This document shows positions 23,536 to 35,153 of a stretch of DNA of 64,000 nucleotides, piece by piece (within the stretch, counting starts at the first letter, position 1; the number at the start of each line of letters is the position of its first letter). The translations under genes and the position numbers were made by a program. Source of the DNA: Umbilicaria muhlenbergii (lineage: Eukaryota > Ascomycota > Lecanoromycetes > Umbilicariales > Umbilicariaceae); contig KK106983.1 in assembly GCA_000611775.1 (NCBI GenBank), positions 155,607 through 219,606 of the forward strand, written 5' to 3'. Below the pieces are notes generated by a model, which worked only from the letters and a program-made list of their open reading frames with translations, was not told where the DNA came from and did no database searches.

Positions 23536-24888
23536 TCGCTTCAACATCCTTCCTCAGCATTGGGGGTGGGCGGCAATGTGGGATTTTGCATTGGGGGCCA
23601 GGCTTGGCTAATGGCAGCATGTGCATTCTGGTGTTCCTGTATACATGATTGTTTTCACCGGTGTGGTACAAAGTATCTTGAACGGGTGTTGGCGTGTTGG
23701 CGGGAACGCTGCCGCTGCATCAGGTTCGATCCTGCATAGACCAACCTCGGGCCGGGAGAAGGTGAGAGGTGCCGCCGCCTCCCACGTGTATATAGCAGCA
23801 AAGAGATTACAGAGGTCACGCTCCCAACAAACAGCGGGCTTTTCACACTTTCCGTTCTGCATGCCTATCTCTAAAGCTTCCAGCACTCCACTTATGTACA
23901 TACCTTGTGCTCATCACGCCTAGGCCACAGGGAGTTGTGGAAGTGCAGCAGAGCCATTCGAGAAATTCCTTGGTGCAAATGTGTGCAGCTCCTTTCACAA
24001 AAGTTAATTCAAATCCCGTCTGGCACAAAAAGACCCCAGTCGTATCTCCACTGTGTCAAAACCGTAGTGGTCACAGAGCGGTCGGAGTTGGGGTCGTCGT
24101 AATCAATGCACGAACAAGGCCCGTCCACGCAGCCGCCGGGCACAAAGCCGATTCCCTGCGCGAAGCGCCAGGACCAACGAGAACCTCATCCTTTGATCGT
24201 GTGTCAAAGAAAGCCCCCACAGGCAAGATGAAACGCGGGCCGGCATGACATGGCAGACAAGTCACAAATCCTTGAACCAAGGCAACGGAGAAGGTGGTTG
24301 AATAAAGCTATTCTGCAACGTGGTGGTTGATGGACGCCGCGGTCAATGGGGATTGGTTGGAGCCTGATCCTGGCACCTGCTGCGACGGGCGGGCCCAGGC
24401 ACGGCGGTATCAAAGGAGCCCTACCTCGTTGGAGACAACCCAACTTCGCACAAGCAACAATGGGGGATTCATATACGCCGCGTCAGCTGTCGGGGGGGTT
24501 CTGATTTTATTTCCTCACGGTTTCTGCACTTTCAGAAAGTTCATCTCATCTCATCGATAACCCGTTACGGTCGTTGCTTCAATTCATCAGTTTCATAGTC
24601 GCTCTTTTCACTCGCATTCATTGTCAGTAGGACCCGGTTGTGCCTACCACATTCATTTTACAATTCACTTCGAAACAGCTCAACTGGACAGGAACCATCT
24701 CACTCGCGCCTCGAAGACGGAAGTCACAATCACACATCAACAAAATTAACGCTGCCACCCACGTTTCATCCACGTTTTTCGAGACCAATTAGACTCGCGT
24801 GACTCTCTCATAAGACCGACATCTCAACACACACCACCACCACCACCTTCTTCCTTTTTCCCGGCCCGGGGCCTATGATTATATCAGT
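23536..24888. other. Intergenic, no gene recognised
   Basis: This is the 3' flank of the chitin synthase and the promoter of the Tos1-like gene. A pyrimidine- and CA-rich stretch from about 24510 to 24860, including a CAC run near 24830-24848, looks like a long 5' leader. No coding motif was seen. Confidence 0.5.
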
Positions 24889-26486
24889 ATGCATTACAGA
24901 ATCGTTGCTGGAGCGGTGATCGCTGCTTGCGTCACGGGCGCTGCAGGACAGTGTCCGGACGGCTCGACGCCTCAGGTGATCGATCAGATGTCGTATTGTA
25001 CGGCGGTCCAGGCGGTCACCTATCAGAAGTTTTCCGGGGCTGGTACCTACAACCGAATCACAAATATGGATCCGCAGACCGGAGCTTGCGAGAGCACGCC
25101 GGTGGGGTATAGTGGGCCATTGACGCCGTTGGATGAGGAGGTAGGTGTTGATGCTCGAGAGCGAGGATGTTTGTGGTAGCAAGCTAATCGAGTGCCATAG
25201 GTGTCATTGCATTTTCGTGGGCCTCTCGTGTTGAAACAATTCGCTGTGTATATTCCGGGGACTGGCTCCAGTAAGAAACGCAGTGTTAGGCAAACTAGCC
25301 ATGACCGCCGGCATGGTCATCAGAAGTTTCATGGACACAATAAAGAGGTTCGCGAGGCTGAGGACCATGCTGAGGAAGCGAAGCGTGGGATCGGCTCTCT
25401 GGTAACAGCGACGATGGCCAATGGTGCAGTGATAACCTTCACGAACCAATATGGGGCCGCAGCGGCTACTACCTCGACTGCCACTACTTCAACAGCTACC
25501 GTGGTTGCAGTCGCATCAAGCATAGCAACTTCGAGCTCGGCAGCCGCAGCAAGCGAACAAATGGGCAGTGCAACTCCAGTCGCCGCAAGCAGCTCATCGT
25601 CCAGCTCGGCCGCTGCGTCCCCTGCGGCGAGTGCGTACGCTAGCAGTGGCAGCTGGACACGTCAAGCGTACTACAGCTCTGATCAAGGAACTGCTGACGG
25701 TCTTGTCTTTTTAAACAATATGGGCGGAGGAGCTTCGGGAGTCTTCGATATGTATGCCATTCTTCTATTGTCTTATCATTCCGAGCTGCCCATTGCTAAC
25801 AGATCCATAGGAATACTTTCGGAAATTCGCTCTCGTACGCCTCTTGTGACGCTACCAGCTCAGCCGCATCTGCCCAAGTATTGAACGGAACCATACCTGA
25901 TAACAACGAGATCATTATCATGACCAACACTCCCTGCGTCAACGGTGATTGCGGGTACACCCGTCCAGGCACAATTCCATATCGTAAGTTACTCAGACAG
26001 TCCAAACATTGATCGACACGCTGACATTGCACAGATGGCTTTGGTGGCGCTCAAAAGGCCTTCCTTATGGAGTTCTCCATGCCCATGAGCGGCTGCACGA
26101 CTGGGGGGGCGCCGGATATGCCAGCCATCTGGATGTTGAACGCGCAGATCCCTCGCACACTCCAATACGGGTTCCCCAACTGTTCGTGCTGGACGTCTGG
26201 CTGTGGCGAGCTCGATCTCTTCGAAATCCTCAGTATGGGCAACACCTATGCCACAACGACGTTGCACTTGACTTCCGGTAGCGGTGGAGGCACGCCCAAC
26301 TATTTCAGTCGCCCGACCAGCAAAACCATCAAGGCGGCCGTTGTGTTCAAAGGCGACAACCAGACGGCCAATATTCGGATCCTCGACGACAGTCAGACCT
26401 TTGATAGCGCGTTGGATGCGTCGACGATCGAGTGGTTCTGCAGCGATGCTAACGCGTCTACCATTACGCCTGTATACCCGTCTTAG
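24889..26486 (+). CDS. Secreted Tos1/YJL171C-type cell wall protein
   Basis: The protein belongs to the fungal Tos1/YJL171C family (DUF2403 then DUF2401), secreted wall proteins linked to beta-glucan. Residues 1-20 (start MHYRIVAGAVIAACVTGAAG) form a signal peptide. The N-terminal module has CPDG and VTYQKFSGAGTYNRIT. A basic His-rich segment and an Ala/Ser/Thr-rich linker (about residues 170-230) follow. The C-terminal module has GFGGAQKAFLMEFSMPMSG, DMPAIWMLNAQIPRT, SCWTSGCGELDLFEIL and paired cysteines. Exons are 24889-25140, 25201-25751, 25811-25983 and 26035-26486, total 1428 bases, 475 residues. Introns are 25141-25200, 25752-25810 and 25984-26034. The GELDLFE acidic motif resembles glycosidase active sites, but catalysis is not shown. 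It follows the chitin synthase in the same direction. Confidence 0.9.
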
Positions 26487-27206
26487 CTTCGTACATTGAT
26501 TGTTTATGGGAGGCGGCTTTGATTGAATGGTGAAAAATGCATCACCAGGGCATGTAGCGTTGAACGCCGGCTATGGGAGTTATGTAGCATGCATGGGAAT
26601 TGGATGCTGGCTGGAGTCACTGCGTGACGGTGCCTACCCACGATAGAGGATTGAACAGAACTTATCGTTAGATATTCTTACAATGCATGTCCCTGGCGGG
26701 CAGGATATATCTGAAATACGTCTCGATGTAGGAGGTGGTCCACAGTGACTTATGGCAGTGTATGATTCTCGAGCGATACAACTTTCTGAGCCAGCATCGA
26801 TCTGTCGTCGCCGCTGACCGTCGAGGGCCGAGGTTGATCCGGGCTTTCTTCCGAACAAGGCAGTCTTCACGAGCGACGGAAACAAGCAGCTCCCGGCAAG
26901 TCATGGCAAAAACCTCCACCTTATGATATCGGCATCTTCGAGTAATCAGTCGCACTCGACAGGACCATTGATTGTAGAGTACGGAGTACAAAGGCACAGT
27001 TTCGCAGGTTGTGACGCTTGCTTTGATCGTGCAATGTGCTGCCAAACATCCAAGTTCCTCCCCGCACGCCACTTCGGCTAGAAAACCCCCGGCCATCGCT
27101 TTCGGCCTCAACCCGCCATCCACGGCTCCTTGCCTAACCTCTCGACAACCATCATCGCACCAGGAGCAAACACGAGGGCAGGTCTGTGGTGGTACAGGGC
27201 TCGAGG
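26487..27206. other. Intergenic, no gene recognised
   Basis: This is the 3' flank of the Tos1-like gene and the promoter of PEX13. A leftward frame at 26668-27258 overlaps the PEX13 start and has no recognisable domain. Confidence 0.5.
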
Positions 27207-28735
27207 ATGGCTTCAGTTTCGCCACCGAAGCCGTGGGAGAGAGCGGGAGCCGGCGCAACCGGTAGGTGTCCTGGTAAGCCGTGATTGCGATACTCGGGAC
27301 AGACGACAGACGTCTCGAGTCTACGGTGGAATGTCCTGGTACTGACTATATCGACAGCTGCAGGCGCAACATCATCGTTAGGTGTTAATCCACACACGAC
27401 TTCTACACCCACGACTACGACTTCCACATCTACCTCACAAGCGCCTTCGCTCCCTCCAAAACCTTCGACCCTTTCCCAACCAACATCAGCCCTCAATTCC
27501 GTCGTCAACCGCACCGCTTCGAATTACTCTCCCTATGGCGCCGCGTCCCGTCTGGGAACCTCGCCCTATGGTGGCTATGGCGGCCTCAACAGTTATTCAT
27601 CGCCCTACTCGCGCTTCGGCGGCATGGGTTCCTCAATGTACGGAGGCATGGGCGGGTACGGGTCCATGTACGGCGGAGTGGGCGGTATGGGAGGCATGTA
27701 CGGAGGGATGGGAGGGATGGGGATGCAGCCCGGAATGGACCCGAACGATCCCAATAGTCTGACGAACAGTTTCAGTCAGAGCACGCAAGCGACGTTCCAG
27801 ATCATCGAGAGTATCGTCGGTGCATTTGGGGGTTTCGCCCAAATGTTGGATAGCACATATATGGCCACTCACTCCAGTTTCTTCGGTACGTTCCCTCCCC
27901 CCCCCAATCATCCCTCTGGTTCTCCCTCTCCCTCCCTTTTCCACAACTAACCTCCACCCCCACAGCCATGGTCTCCGTAGCCGAACAATTCTCCTCCCTC
28001 CGGCAAACCCTCGGCTCCATCCTCGGCATCTTCACCCTCCTCCGCTGGGCGCGCACTCTCCTCGCGCGCCTAACCGGCCGCCCCCCCCCCGCAGACGCCA
28101 CCTCGCTCACCCGCCCCTCCAAAAAACCCTTCCTCGTCTTCCTCCTCGCCGTCTTCGGTCTCCCCTACCTAATGGGCAAACTCATCCGCGCCCTCGCCCG
28201 CTCCCAAGAAGAAGACTCCCTCCGCCGGCACCAAGAAAGCGGCCCCCTCCTCCTCGGTCCCGACGGCCGCCCTCTGCCCCCCGATCAGCAACCCGCGCCC
28301 GCGCCCATCGACCCCAGCAAACTCGATTTCTGCCGCGTGCTGTACGACTACACGCCCGCCCCGGCTGCCACGGGGGGTGCAGTGACAGAGGGTGTCGATC
28401 TGGCCGTCTCGAAGGGTGATCTGGTGGCCGTGCTGTCGAAGACTGATCCTGTGGGGCAGCCGAGCCAGTGGTGGCGGTGTAGGGCGCGCAATGGGAAGGT
28501 CGGGTATTTGCCGGGGGTTTGGCTGGAGCCGATTAGGCGGAACCAGGGACAGATTATGGGGGCGGGGAACGGAGGGAGTGAGGGGGGGAGTCGGGCGGGG
28601 ACGATGACGACGGTGACGGCGGTGGGGAGCGAGAGTTTGAAGGGGGAGGGGCCGGGGGTGCAGGGGTTGCAGGGGTTGGGGAAGGTGGGGGATATTAGTG
28701 CGGAGAGCTTTCAGAAGAGTCAGTTCTATTCTTGA
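27207..28735 (+). CDS. PEX13: Peroxin-13, peroxisomal docking complex
   Basis: Pex13 is a peroxisomal membrane protein that docks the import receptors Pex5 and Pex7. The N-terminus reads MASVSPPKPWERAG, followed by a Thr/Ser/Pro stretch and a Gly/Tyr/Met-rich region (repeats such as MYGGMGGY). The central helices contain STQATFQIIESIVGAFGGFA and AEQFSSLRQTLGS. A membrane segment FLVFLLAVFGLPYLMGKLI precedes a C-terminal SH3 domain (RVLYDYTP, LAVSKGDLVAVL, WWRCRARNGKVGYLPGVWLE). Exons are 27207-27261, 27358-27885 and 27966-28735, giving 450 residues. Introns are 27262-27357 and 27886-27965. It converges on the Ted1-like gene. Confidence 0.95.
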
Positions 28736-29108
28736 ATGAGGTGGAGGGTGGGGTGGGTATAGCAGGTCCGTGGCTTTCTTTCTGTTTTGGGTCCGGGATG
28801 GGGCGAGCGCGTCGCTTTCTTGTTTGGTTGGGGTTGGGGGTTTTGAAGAGCGGTCAGGGCTGGATGTGATGTTAATGTAAATCGTTGATTGGGTATATAT
28901 CCCAAAAAAAAAGATGGATCACGGAACATTTTCTTTTTGAGAGGCCGCGTGAGTAGTGCTTGTTGTCTTCTACGTCGGAATCGAAAATCCAGAATCTCTT
29001 TTCCCATAGAGTTACTTCACCATCAAATAGTCCAGACAACGAATTAAGTGATTATCTATACGTCTACGACCCCCCTCCCCCCTCCCCCGGTGTTCCCATC
29101 ACTCCCCA
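28736..29108. other. Short convergent intergenic region
   Basis: This contains the 3' ends of PEX13 (+) and the Ted1-like gene (-). There is an A-run at 28901-28911 and a C-rich patch near 29070-29092. No gene was seen. Confidence 0.5.
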
Positions 29109-31362
29109 TCACTCCCACCACAACAACCAAAGATACCACCCCCCCACCACCCACCCCACCCTCCAAACCGACCACCGCACCTCCACCCACACCCTCCCGC
29201 CCCTGCCCCTCCGTTTCCGCTTCGAGCGATCATCATCATCGAACTCCCCATCCCCATCTCCACCCCTTCTCTTCCGGCCGACATACCCCTCGCCGAACCG
29301 ATCGAATTGATCGACCAGCGGATTCGCCGACGCCAACGGGTGCGGTTTGGGATCCGATGGGGTGGCGTGGCTGTAGCCGAGGGGCGCGGGACTGGTGGTG
29401 CGCGGTCGGCCGGCCGTGGGGCGCACGAGGAGGAGGTTGTTGCTGCTGTTGCTACTGCTGTTATTGTTGTTATTATTATAGTGATAGTAGTAGGAAGGGA
29501 TGGTAGCCGGGGAAGCTCTGGCCGAGGCGGCGGAGGAAGAATCCGCTTTAGCGGGGTGGGTGATGCGATCCTGGTGGTTCGCGGGGGGGTTGGAGAGAGG
29601 GAGGAGAGGTTGAGGGATGGGATGGCCATCGGTGGCAGAAGTAGGCGTGGTAGTGGTAGCCCCGAACGCAACGGCCACGGCCCGCACAACCAACACCGCG
29701 AGGGTGAACGCGAGCAGCAGGGCGTACCGCATGAAGATTGCCAACTGGTCCGGCAGCAGACAAAGCCTTGTCTGGATCGTCTCCGCCCCCCCACTAGCAC
29801 CCTCGCTGGTGAGGAGCGGCATCCCCGCCGCATCGACCGGATTCCACAACCCCAGCATCACAACTCCCGGCCGCCGAACCCCCATCGCCCAACTCGCACT
29901 CTTGACCGTGATCTCGCGCACCCCGCCCCCCCTAGCCGTATACCCCCGATGCACAACCTCGCAATAGTCGTGATCGTCGCCGGAGAAAACGTGGTGCACG
30001 TTTCCGATTTTGTCGATGAGTTCGGCGGAGAGGGCGGGCGTGAGGACGTTTTGGTACTGGTAGCCGGATTGGATGGGGATGGCGTTGGCGTCATCGCTTG
30101 GGAGGGGTTCGTTGCCGGCCGGGTGGGCGGAGGGGGGTGAGTGCTCGCGGAGGGGGCCGCACGGGGTGCCGGGGGGGCGGTAGAGGGGGATATGGGTGAG
30201 GAGGATGGAGGGGAGGTCGGCGGAAGCGGGGGCGGGGGGTTCTTGTGGGGTGGAGGCGGAGGAGGCGGTGGAGAGGTCGACGGCGGTGCGGGCTTGGGGG
30301 GGGTATTCGGGTTCGTGGGCTCGGAAGCGGAGTTCGCGGGCCAGGAGGCGGGCTTTTCTTGCTTTGGCGGTGTCGAGGAATTCGGAGACGGGGAACCAGA
30401 TGTCGGCGTTTGGGTCGTCAGTGGCGCTGATGCCTTGACGGCCGGTGGAGGGGTCGAGTTGGCCTTTGGCACTTAGGGAGACGGTGTCGACCGATATGAA
30501 GGTGTGGTTGCCGATTATGTTGATGGCGTTTCCTTCGCCGAAGTAGGCGTTGAAGCGCGCTCGTACGGGCCGTTGGATGCCGATTCCTAACCCTAAGTCG
30601 TGGTTGCCTGGTAAGCCCGTGATGATCTTTCGATTCTGCTGTGACTGTCTCTGGTGATCGCTACGTTGCGCCCAATTCGTGAAGAATGTGCGACCAAATC
30701 GATCGTACTCTCGTAGCCAAAAACCTCCCCCATATTTTCTATACCGCGGTTCAGGGCTTTCACTGCTTCGTGTCCCCCACTCCCGTCCTCCGTCGAAAAG
30801 ATCTCCAAGAAAGAAAACAGTATCAGGATGCAACGCTTTATTCAGTAACGAGAATGACCGGCGAAGGTAGAGATCAGTATAGCGGACAGTGAGGGTTGAA
30901 AGGGGCCATGGTCGACCAGGGTAGGTATGGGGGTCGACGAGTTGTGGGTCGGCGATGAGGACAACATGATGGGGTATTGCATCTTCGTGCTATGGATGTA
31001 TCTGTCAGTCAATGCTAGTTTCGTGTAGAGAGCGCTTGAGTGTCTCTTACCCATCTCTCCCAATTGTCCCAATCGCATGCCGCGATGCTATTCCTAAATA
31101 CGCTCCTCTCGCCCCACCATAGTACAATCACCCATAGAACGATCAGAGCCAGAGGGACCTTTGCAACATATCTCAAGCCCCATGCCCCGCGCGTACTACC
31201 CGTTCGGTCACGGCGCTGATGTACCTTGGGACGAAAACTTAAGGCGGAGTGGAAAGCGTGCCAAGGGATTGCGTCTACGAGACGCTGCATCAGGCCCGCA
31301 GGCTGCTCAAAGTGATTGCGTGAAGAGTGTATTCGAGCATAACGAGGGCTGGTCATTATCAT
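29109..31362 (-). CDS. Ted1/Cdc1-type metallophosphoesterase
   Basis: This is an ER membrane metallophosphoesterase like yeast Ted1 and Cdc1 and animal PGAP5, which remodel ethanolamine phosphate on GPI anchors. Exon 1 (31051-31362) encodes a basic N-terminus and a membrane segment VAKVPLALIVLWVIVLWW. Exon 2 (29109-30989) carries the metal-binding motifs VVLIADPQLVD, FFLGDLFDGGREW, GLPGNHDLGLG, ILLTHIPLYRP and FSGDDHDYCEV. A second membrane segment, MRYALLLAFTLAVLVVRAVA, follows. The tail includes an Asn/Ser run encoded by AAT/AAC/AGC triplets near 29440-29500 and ends in a Trp-rich stretch. Intron 30990-31050; 730 residues. The start is the first ATG in the frame; the more upstream open codons begin with GTG. 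The last 40 residues are unusual and could reflect a missed 3' intron. Confidence 0.88.
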
Positions 31363-31386
31363 CTGCCCTTCAAATGGATAAGGGTT

Positions 31387-31473
31387 GCTTGCATGATGCT
31401 GGTTGCGAAGCCGTGCACCCTGCACCCCGGTATTAGTTATTGTTGTGCTATAATACGCAATATCAGGGCTGAG
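31387..31473 (+). repeat. Compact copy of a two-part repeat
   Basis: Part one (31387-31432, GCTTGCATGATGC...CTGCACCC) and part two (31436-31473, ending GCAATATCAGGGCTGAG) match 32911-32955 and 33296-33333 at most positions. Here the parts are 4 bases apart. The copy ends 25 bases upstream of the Ted1-like start codon. Confidence 0.75.
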
Positions 31474-31699
31474 TTGGACAAGATGGATTTTCGATGATGA
31501 ATCGCAGAGATATCTAAAATCGAAGAGCGGGTTTGTGCAGGCTTTAAAGTAGTGAAAATCGGTGAATTATATATATGGATTGGACTATGAACTACGATTC
31601 CCCCATTCTACTCCTAGCAGCTCCCCAAGCGTAACAAAGCCCACGCCGCAGCTACTCTGCGCCACCATCTGTATCATACCCAAACCACCATTTGTGCAA

Positions 31700-31811
31700 G
31701 GTAGGTAAGTACGCCTATACCGAAGCCGCGGAGGGTGGTGCTCGTCCTGCAAAAGTTTAGCATAGGGTAGGTACGCCTGTACCGACGCCACGGAGGGTGG
31801 TGCTCGCCCTG
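31700..31811 (+). repeat. Imperfect direct duplication, unit about 66 bases
   Basis: The copies start at 31700 and 31766. Both contain GGTAGGTA, TACGCCTRTACCGA and GGAGGGTGGTGCTCG. The first copy carries a 4-base insertion. Confidence 0.8.
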
Positions 31812-32910
31812 TAGTAAAGTATTAGCAGAAGATATCCGTTCAGGCAGGAACGATTCTCGGGGAGTGGTAGACAGTTGCGGGTCGGAAGTAGCTGCAGTTA
31901 TCATGGCGAACTTGTCGAGTCCCTCTCTCCTCGATATGGAAGGAACGACCACGTAGACCCACGGTATATATAGTCGTCCGTTCACCCCATTCTTCTTCTT
32001 CTTCTCTCCATCCTCATCTTCTTCTGCTTCCAACGCAAAGACTCTACTCACTCAACTCCTCCCAGCCTCTACCACTCTCTTCTCCTCTTCCTCTTCCTCT
32101 CCTCCCTCGCACCATTGCACTGCCCAACGTCTCGTCCAACCCACAGAGCCGGCCTCGTCGACAGTGCTCCGTCCCATCCTCGCGGTCGCCCGCCTTGTGT
32201 CTTCGATGCCGCCCTCCCACTGCTGCAGCATCTCATGAGCGCTGTGGTCAATCCCGAACACTGAGATAATTATACCCCTCCTTGCCAAATCCTTGTAAAG
32301 GGGGTCTGACATATTCTTTCGGCAGGTGAAGCTTCGTCGACTTCAGAGATATGCCATATGCCAACTACGATCGGTCCTGAAGCCCAGAAGGCCCGGCCGG
32401 TAGAGGCGTTTCAACATATAGTTCATCATCAGTCCTAGGTAAAGTCATCCTGCCTTTCGGAAAGGTGCTGTGCCATCCGACTCTCCAAGAGGCTGCTATC
32501 TCGCACTCACCACGCATCGACGGAGCGAGCTGCTAGGATGCGGACAACGCGCTCTCTTATTGAAGGGCGGTGCACAAGGTGGGGACCCTTGCGAGGATTC
32601 CCCTATGAAGATGCGATCACTGCCGATATGGAACTGTATCCCATAAATGAGGAAAAATTGTCATCCTTCGGAGGGTAATACCTCAGCGAGGGTCGGGCTC
32701 TTTTTTATCTGCCTTAGCGCGATTTTTCTTGCCGCACCCCACTTAGCTCTGGCTAACCAAAAGAAATTGTCCCCACTTAGGCACCCTCGGCACCCTCGGC
32801 ACCCCATCAACCGCCGGCTCCTCCGCTTTCGCCACAATGATGGCAACAGTGGGGTCGAATCGAGGGGGACTTGTTACGACGCAAGCCGGTCAGACAGAAG
32901 GATAAAGCTG

Positions 32911-33333
32911 GCTTGCATGATGCAGGTTGGACAGCCGTGCACTCTGCACCCAGTACCATTTGGGGGGTTTAGCAATATCTGTAATGTAGTGCTACGTGCC
33001 TAGCAGGCCTGGAATATTTGATTGTCCGGTCCAAGACGCGATCAGTCAGCACAGAACTCAGCTCTGTTTAGCCCTCTATTTGGCTTGGTGGCGTCCGGCA
33101 AACCGCGGGATGACTCCATAGAGGAGTCCAAGTGGCTCACTATTGCTTAAGGTAGTTGGGACTACATAGCTCATGTGTAGCCTACACATGAGCTACGCAG
33201 GACTAGCACGATTGAATTTTCGTTATCAATTCTTACTGGTTGCTATTCTATATATGGCTAGCACTACACTACAAAGAAACTGCTAAAACCCCCCATTATT
33301 ATTATGCTATAATGGGCAATCTCAGGGCTGAGG
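32911..33333 (+). repeat. Expanded copy of the two-part repeat
   Basis: The two parts found side by side at 31387-31473 lie here 340 bases apart, at 32911-32955 and 33296-33333. The right part sits in an 8-base inverted repeat (CCCATTAT...ATAATGGG). The DNA between them includes the perfect hairpin at 33167-33195. Confidence 0.65.
33167..33195. repeat. Perfect inverted repeat, 14-base arms
   Basis: TAGCTCATGTGTAG, one C, then its exact reverse complement. It lies inside the expanded repeat and may be a relic of transposon ends or a hairpin. Confidence 0.85.
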
Positions 33334-33801
33334 AGATGTTGATCGGCAACCTTGTTTGATTGAAAGGGTGCAGTCCTAACTCCTTTTCCTTTTGACGAAG
33401 CGCTGCCCTCACACTGCTTCGGGCGCAGTGTACGCCTCTCTACTCCGTACAACCCAACAAGCAACAAGGGTCTTGATAGAACCAAGGAATGTGTAAGTAC
33501 TAGATAGAAGCCATTGATCTCTAGAATCTCCACTCCAAGATCTTGGAACTTCGCGTTTGCTATTGTGCTATTGAGTCCGTTCTCAGCTGCAAGGTACCAC
33601 TATCTTCCCGTGTTCCTCGCGCCTCTTGTTCGTGTTGTGCTCGACTACTGCGAGGTGGTCGAGGGCGGCTAGCCCTCCGGAAACTTGGAGACGAGTGGCA
33701 GCCTGATTTCAACAAGGAGCCTCTCCCAAAAGTGTCAAGCTTTGTTGCCGTTTCTCTCTGTTCACCGCGTGCTGCAGAATAAAAGGACGAGAACAAGGAA
33801 C

Positions 33802-35153
33802 ATGGCGGAGCCCATGGAAGTGGGCTGGTACTCAGCGCCCAACCTGCGATCTACGATGGATCTTGTATGGGGCTGCGCTTTCACCATCTTCATCTGTACA
33901 TGGACAGCGCTCCATCTGAACGTACCGCCCTACCGGAGCACTTTCGGCTGGCGCCTCTGGTATAAGTTTAGACTGATGCTCGTTGCCATTCTTGCTCCGG
34001 AATACATGGCTGGGATCGCGTTGACAGAGCTACGCTCCGCCGTAGCCCTGACCAGACACATGCGTCGGTATGGCTTCGAATCTTGGACTGTCAAGCAAAG
34101 TTTCTTCGTTGCCATGGGTGGATATATGATCGTGTGTGAGGATCGCTACTGTCCGCTAGAAGTGGACACTTTGATTTCGCTACTGTCCCTTGGCCTTGTC
34201 AGAATCGCCGAGCCAGACGACAAAAGCAGCGGAGGCTCAGTGGATGCCTCAATCACAGTACCAAACGACGAGAAGCCACTAGGCCTCACCAGAAGCCGAG
34301 CCCTGCACACCGTCCAAAGCTCCGACGACATCATCCTCCTCCCGTGGATCACCTCCGAAGACATCGACGACCGCAGCAAAGCCGACTACATGCTCAAAGC
34401 GATCTCCTGCGGTCAAATCACCTGGCTAATCGTGCAAGCCATCGGCCGCTGCATCCAATCCCTCGCGCTCTCCCCCCTCGAAGCCACCACGATCGCCTAC
34501 GTGGCCTGCGCCCTCTTCGCCTACGTCGCATGGTGGAAAAAGCCCTACGAGCTGCAATCCCCCACCATCGTGGCCATCAAGCCCGACCACCCCGTCACCC
34601 ACCACCTGCGCGACGTGCCCCCGCATGTGCCGTTCAACAACGACCCGGCTGTCGATCTCGACAAGCAGGTCTATTGGACGTACGTGGGCGCCTCGAGCGT
34701 TATGTTTCTCACCTACAGCGGGCTGCACTTCTTAGCCTGGAACCTGCACTTCGCAACAGGCGTGGAACGGCAATTATGGCGCTGGCTGACGCTACCGCTC
34801 ATATCCCTACACACGTTCTTCATCGTGTTATCGCTGCTGACGGAAGCGCGGATCTCGACCCCCGGGGTACCGACATGTGTACGGCGACATGGCTGTGGCT
34901 GTTTGACCGGGTGGTCAAGCGGGTGATTCCACGTGGTGCCTACCCGTTTTTGCAGTCGGTGTACCTGTTGGGGAATGTGAGGGAGGAGAAAGTGCCGCGG
35001 TGGCCGCTGATTCTTCCGATCCTCTTCTTGACGTTTCTGTATACGATGATTCGGGTGTATTTGCTTGTGGAGGCTTTTGTGGGACTGAGGTCGGTGCCGA
35101 TGAGTCTTTATGTGACGGTTAATTGGAATAAGTTCTTCCCGCATATCGGGTGA
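33802..35153 (+). CDS. Fungal multispanning membrane protein, frame-shifted near 34865
   Basis: This is a fungus-specific integral membrane protein of unknown function. The start MAEPMEVGWYS at 33802 is the first ATG in the frame. About seven hydrophobic segments are visible (for example LVWGCAFTIFICTWTALHL, ATTIAYVACALFAYVAWW, MFLTYSGLHFLAW, ISLHTFFIVLSLLTEA, PLILPILFLTFLYTMIRVY). The frame used up to LLTEARISTPG closes at 34926. The adjacent frame carries the natural continuation TDMCTATWLWLFDRVVKRV to VNWNKFFPHIG, with stop at 35151-35153. The switch falls in a CCCCCGGGG run (about 34859-34867). A one-base loss there would explain it, and no intron of normal size fits. Either a sequencing error or a recent null mutation is possible. 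The joined product would be about 450 residues. Confidence 0.75.

Larger units (their letters stand above)
31363..33801. other. Gene-poor 2.4 kb region with repeat fragments
   Basis: This lies between the divergent starts of the Ted1-like gene and a membrane-protein gene. It contains a pair of related fragments (31387-31473 versus 32911-33333), a direct duplication at 31700-31811, a CTT/CTC-rich stretch at about 31990-32110 and a perfect hairpin at 33167-33195. A leftward open frame at 32052-32312 begins with ATG but has no identified domain. Confidence 0.6.

Noticed and set aside
23715-23745. GGTTCGATCC resembling a tRNA B box
   Set aside because: The T-stem does not pair beyond a few bases and no cloverleaf can be drawn.
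32052-32312. Leftward ATG frame (MSDPLYKDLARRG...) followed across a stop by another open frame to 31674
   Set aside because: No family recognised, low-complexity Glu/Lys stretches from CTT/CTC repeats, and an internal TGA. It could be a gene relic but is not supported.
34344-34860. Arg/Pro/His-rich frame overlapping the membrane-protein gene
   Set aside because: It is an out-of-frame shadow; only its part after about 34865 is the true continuation of the gene.
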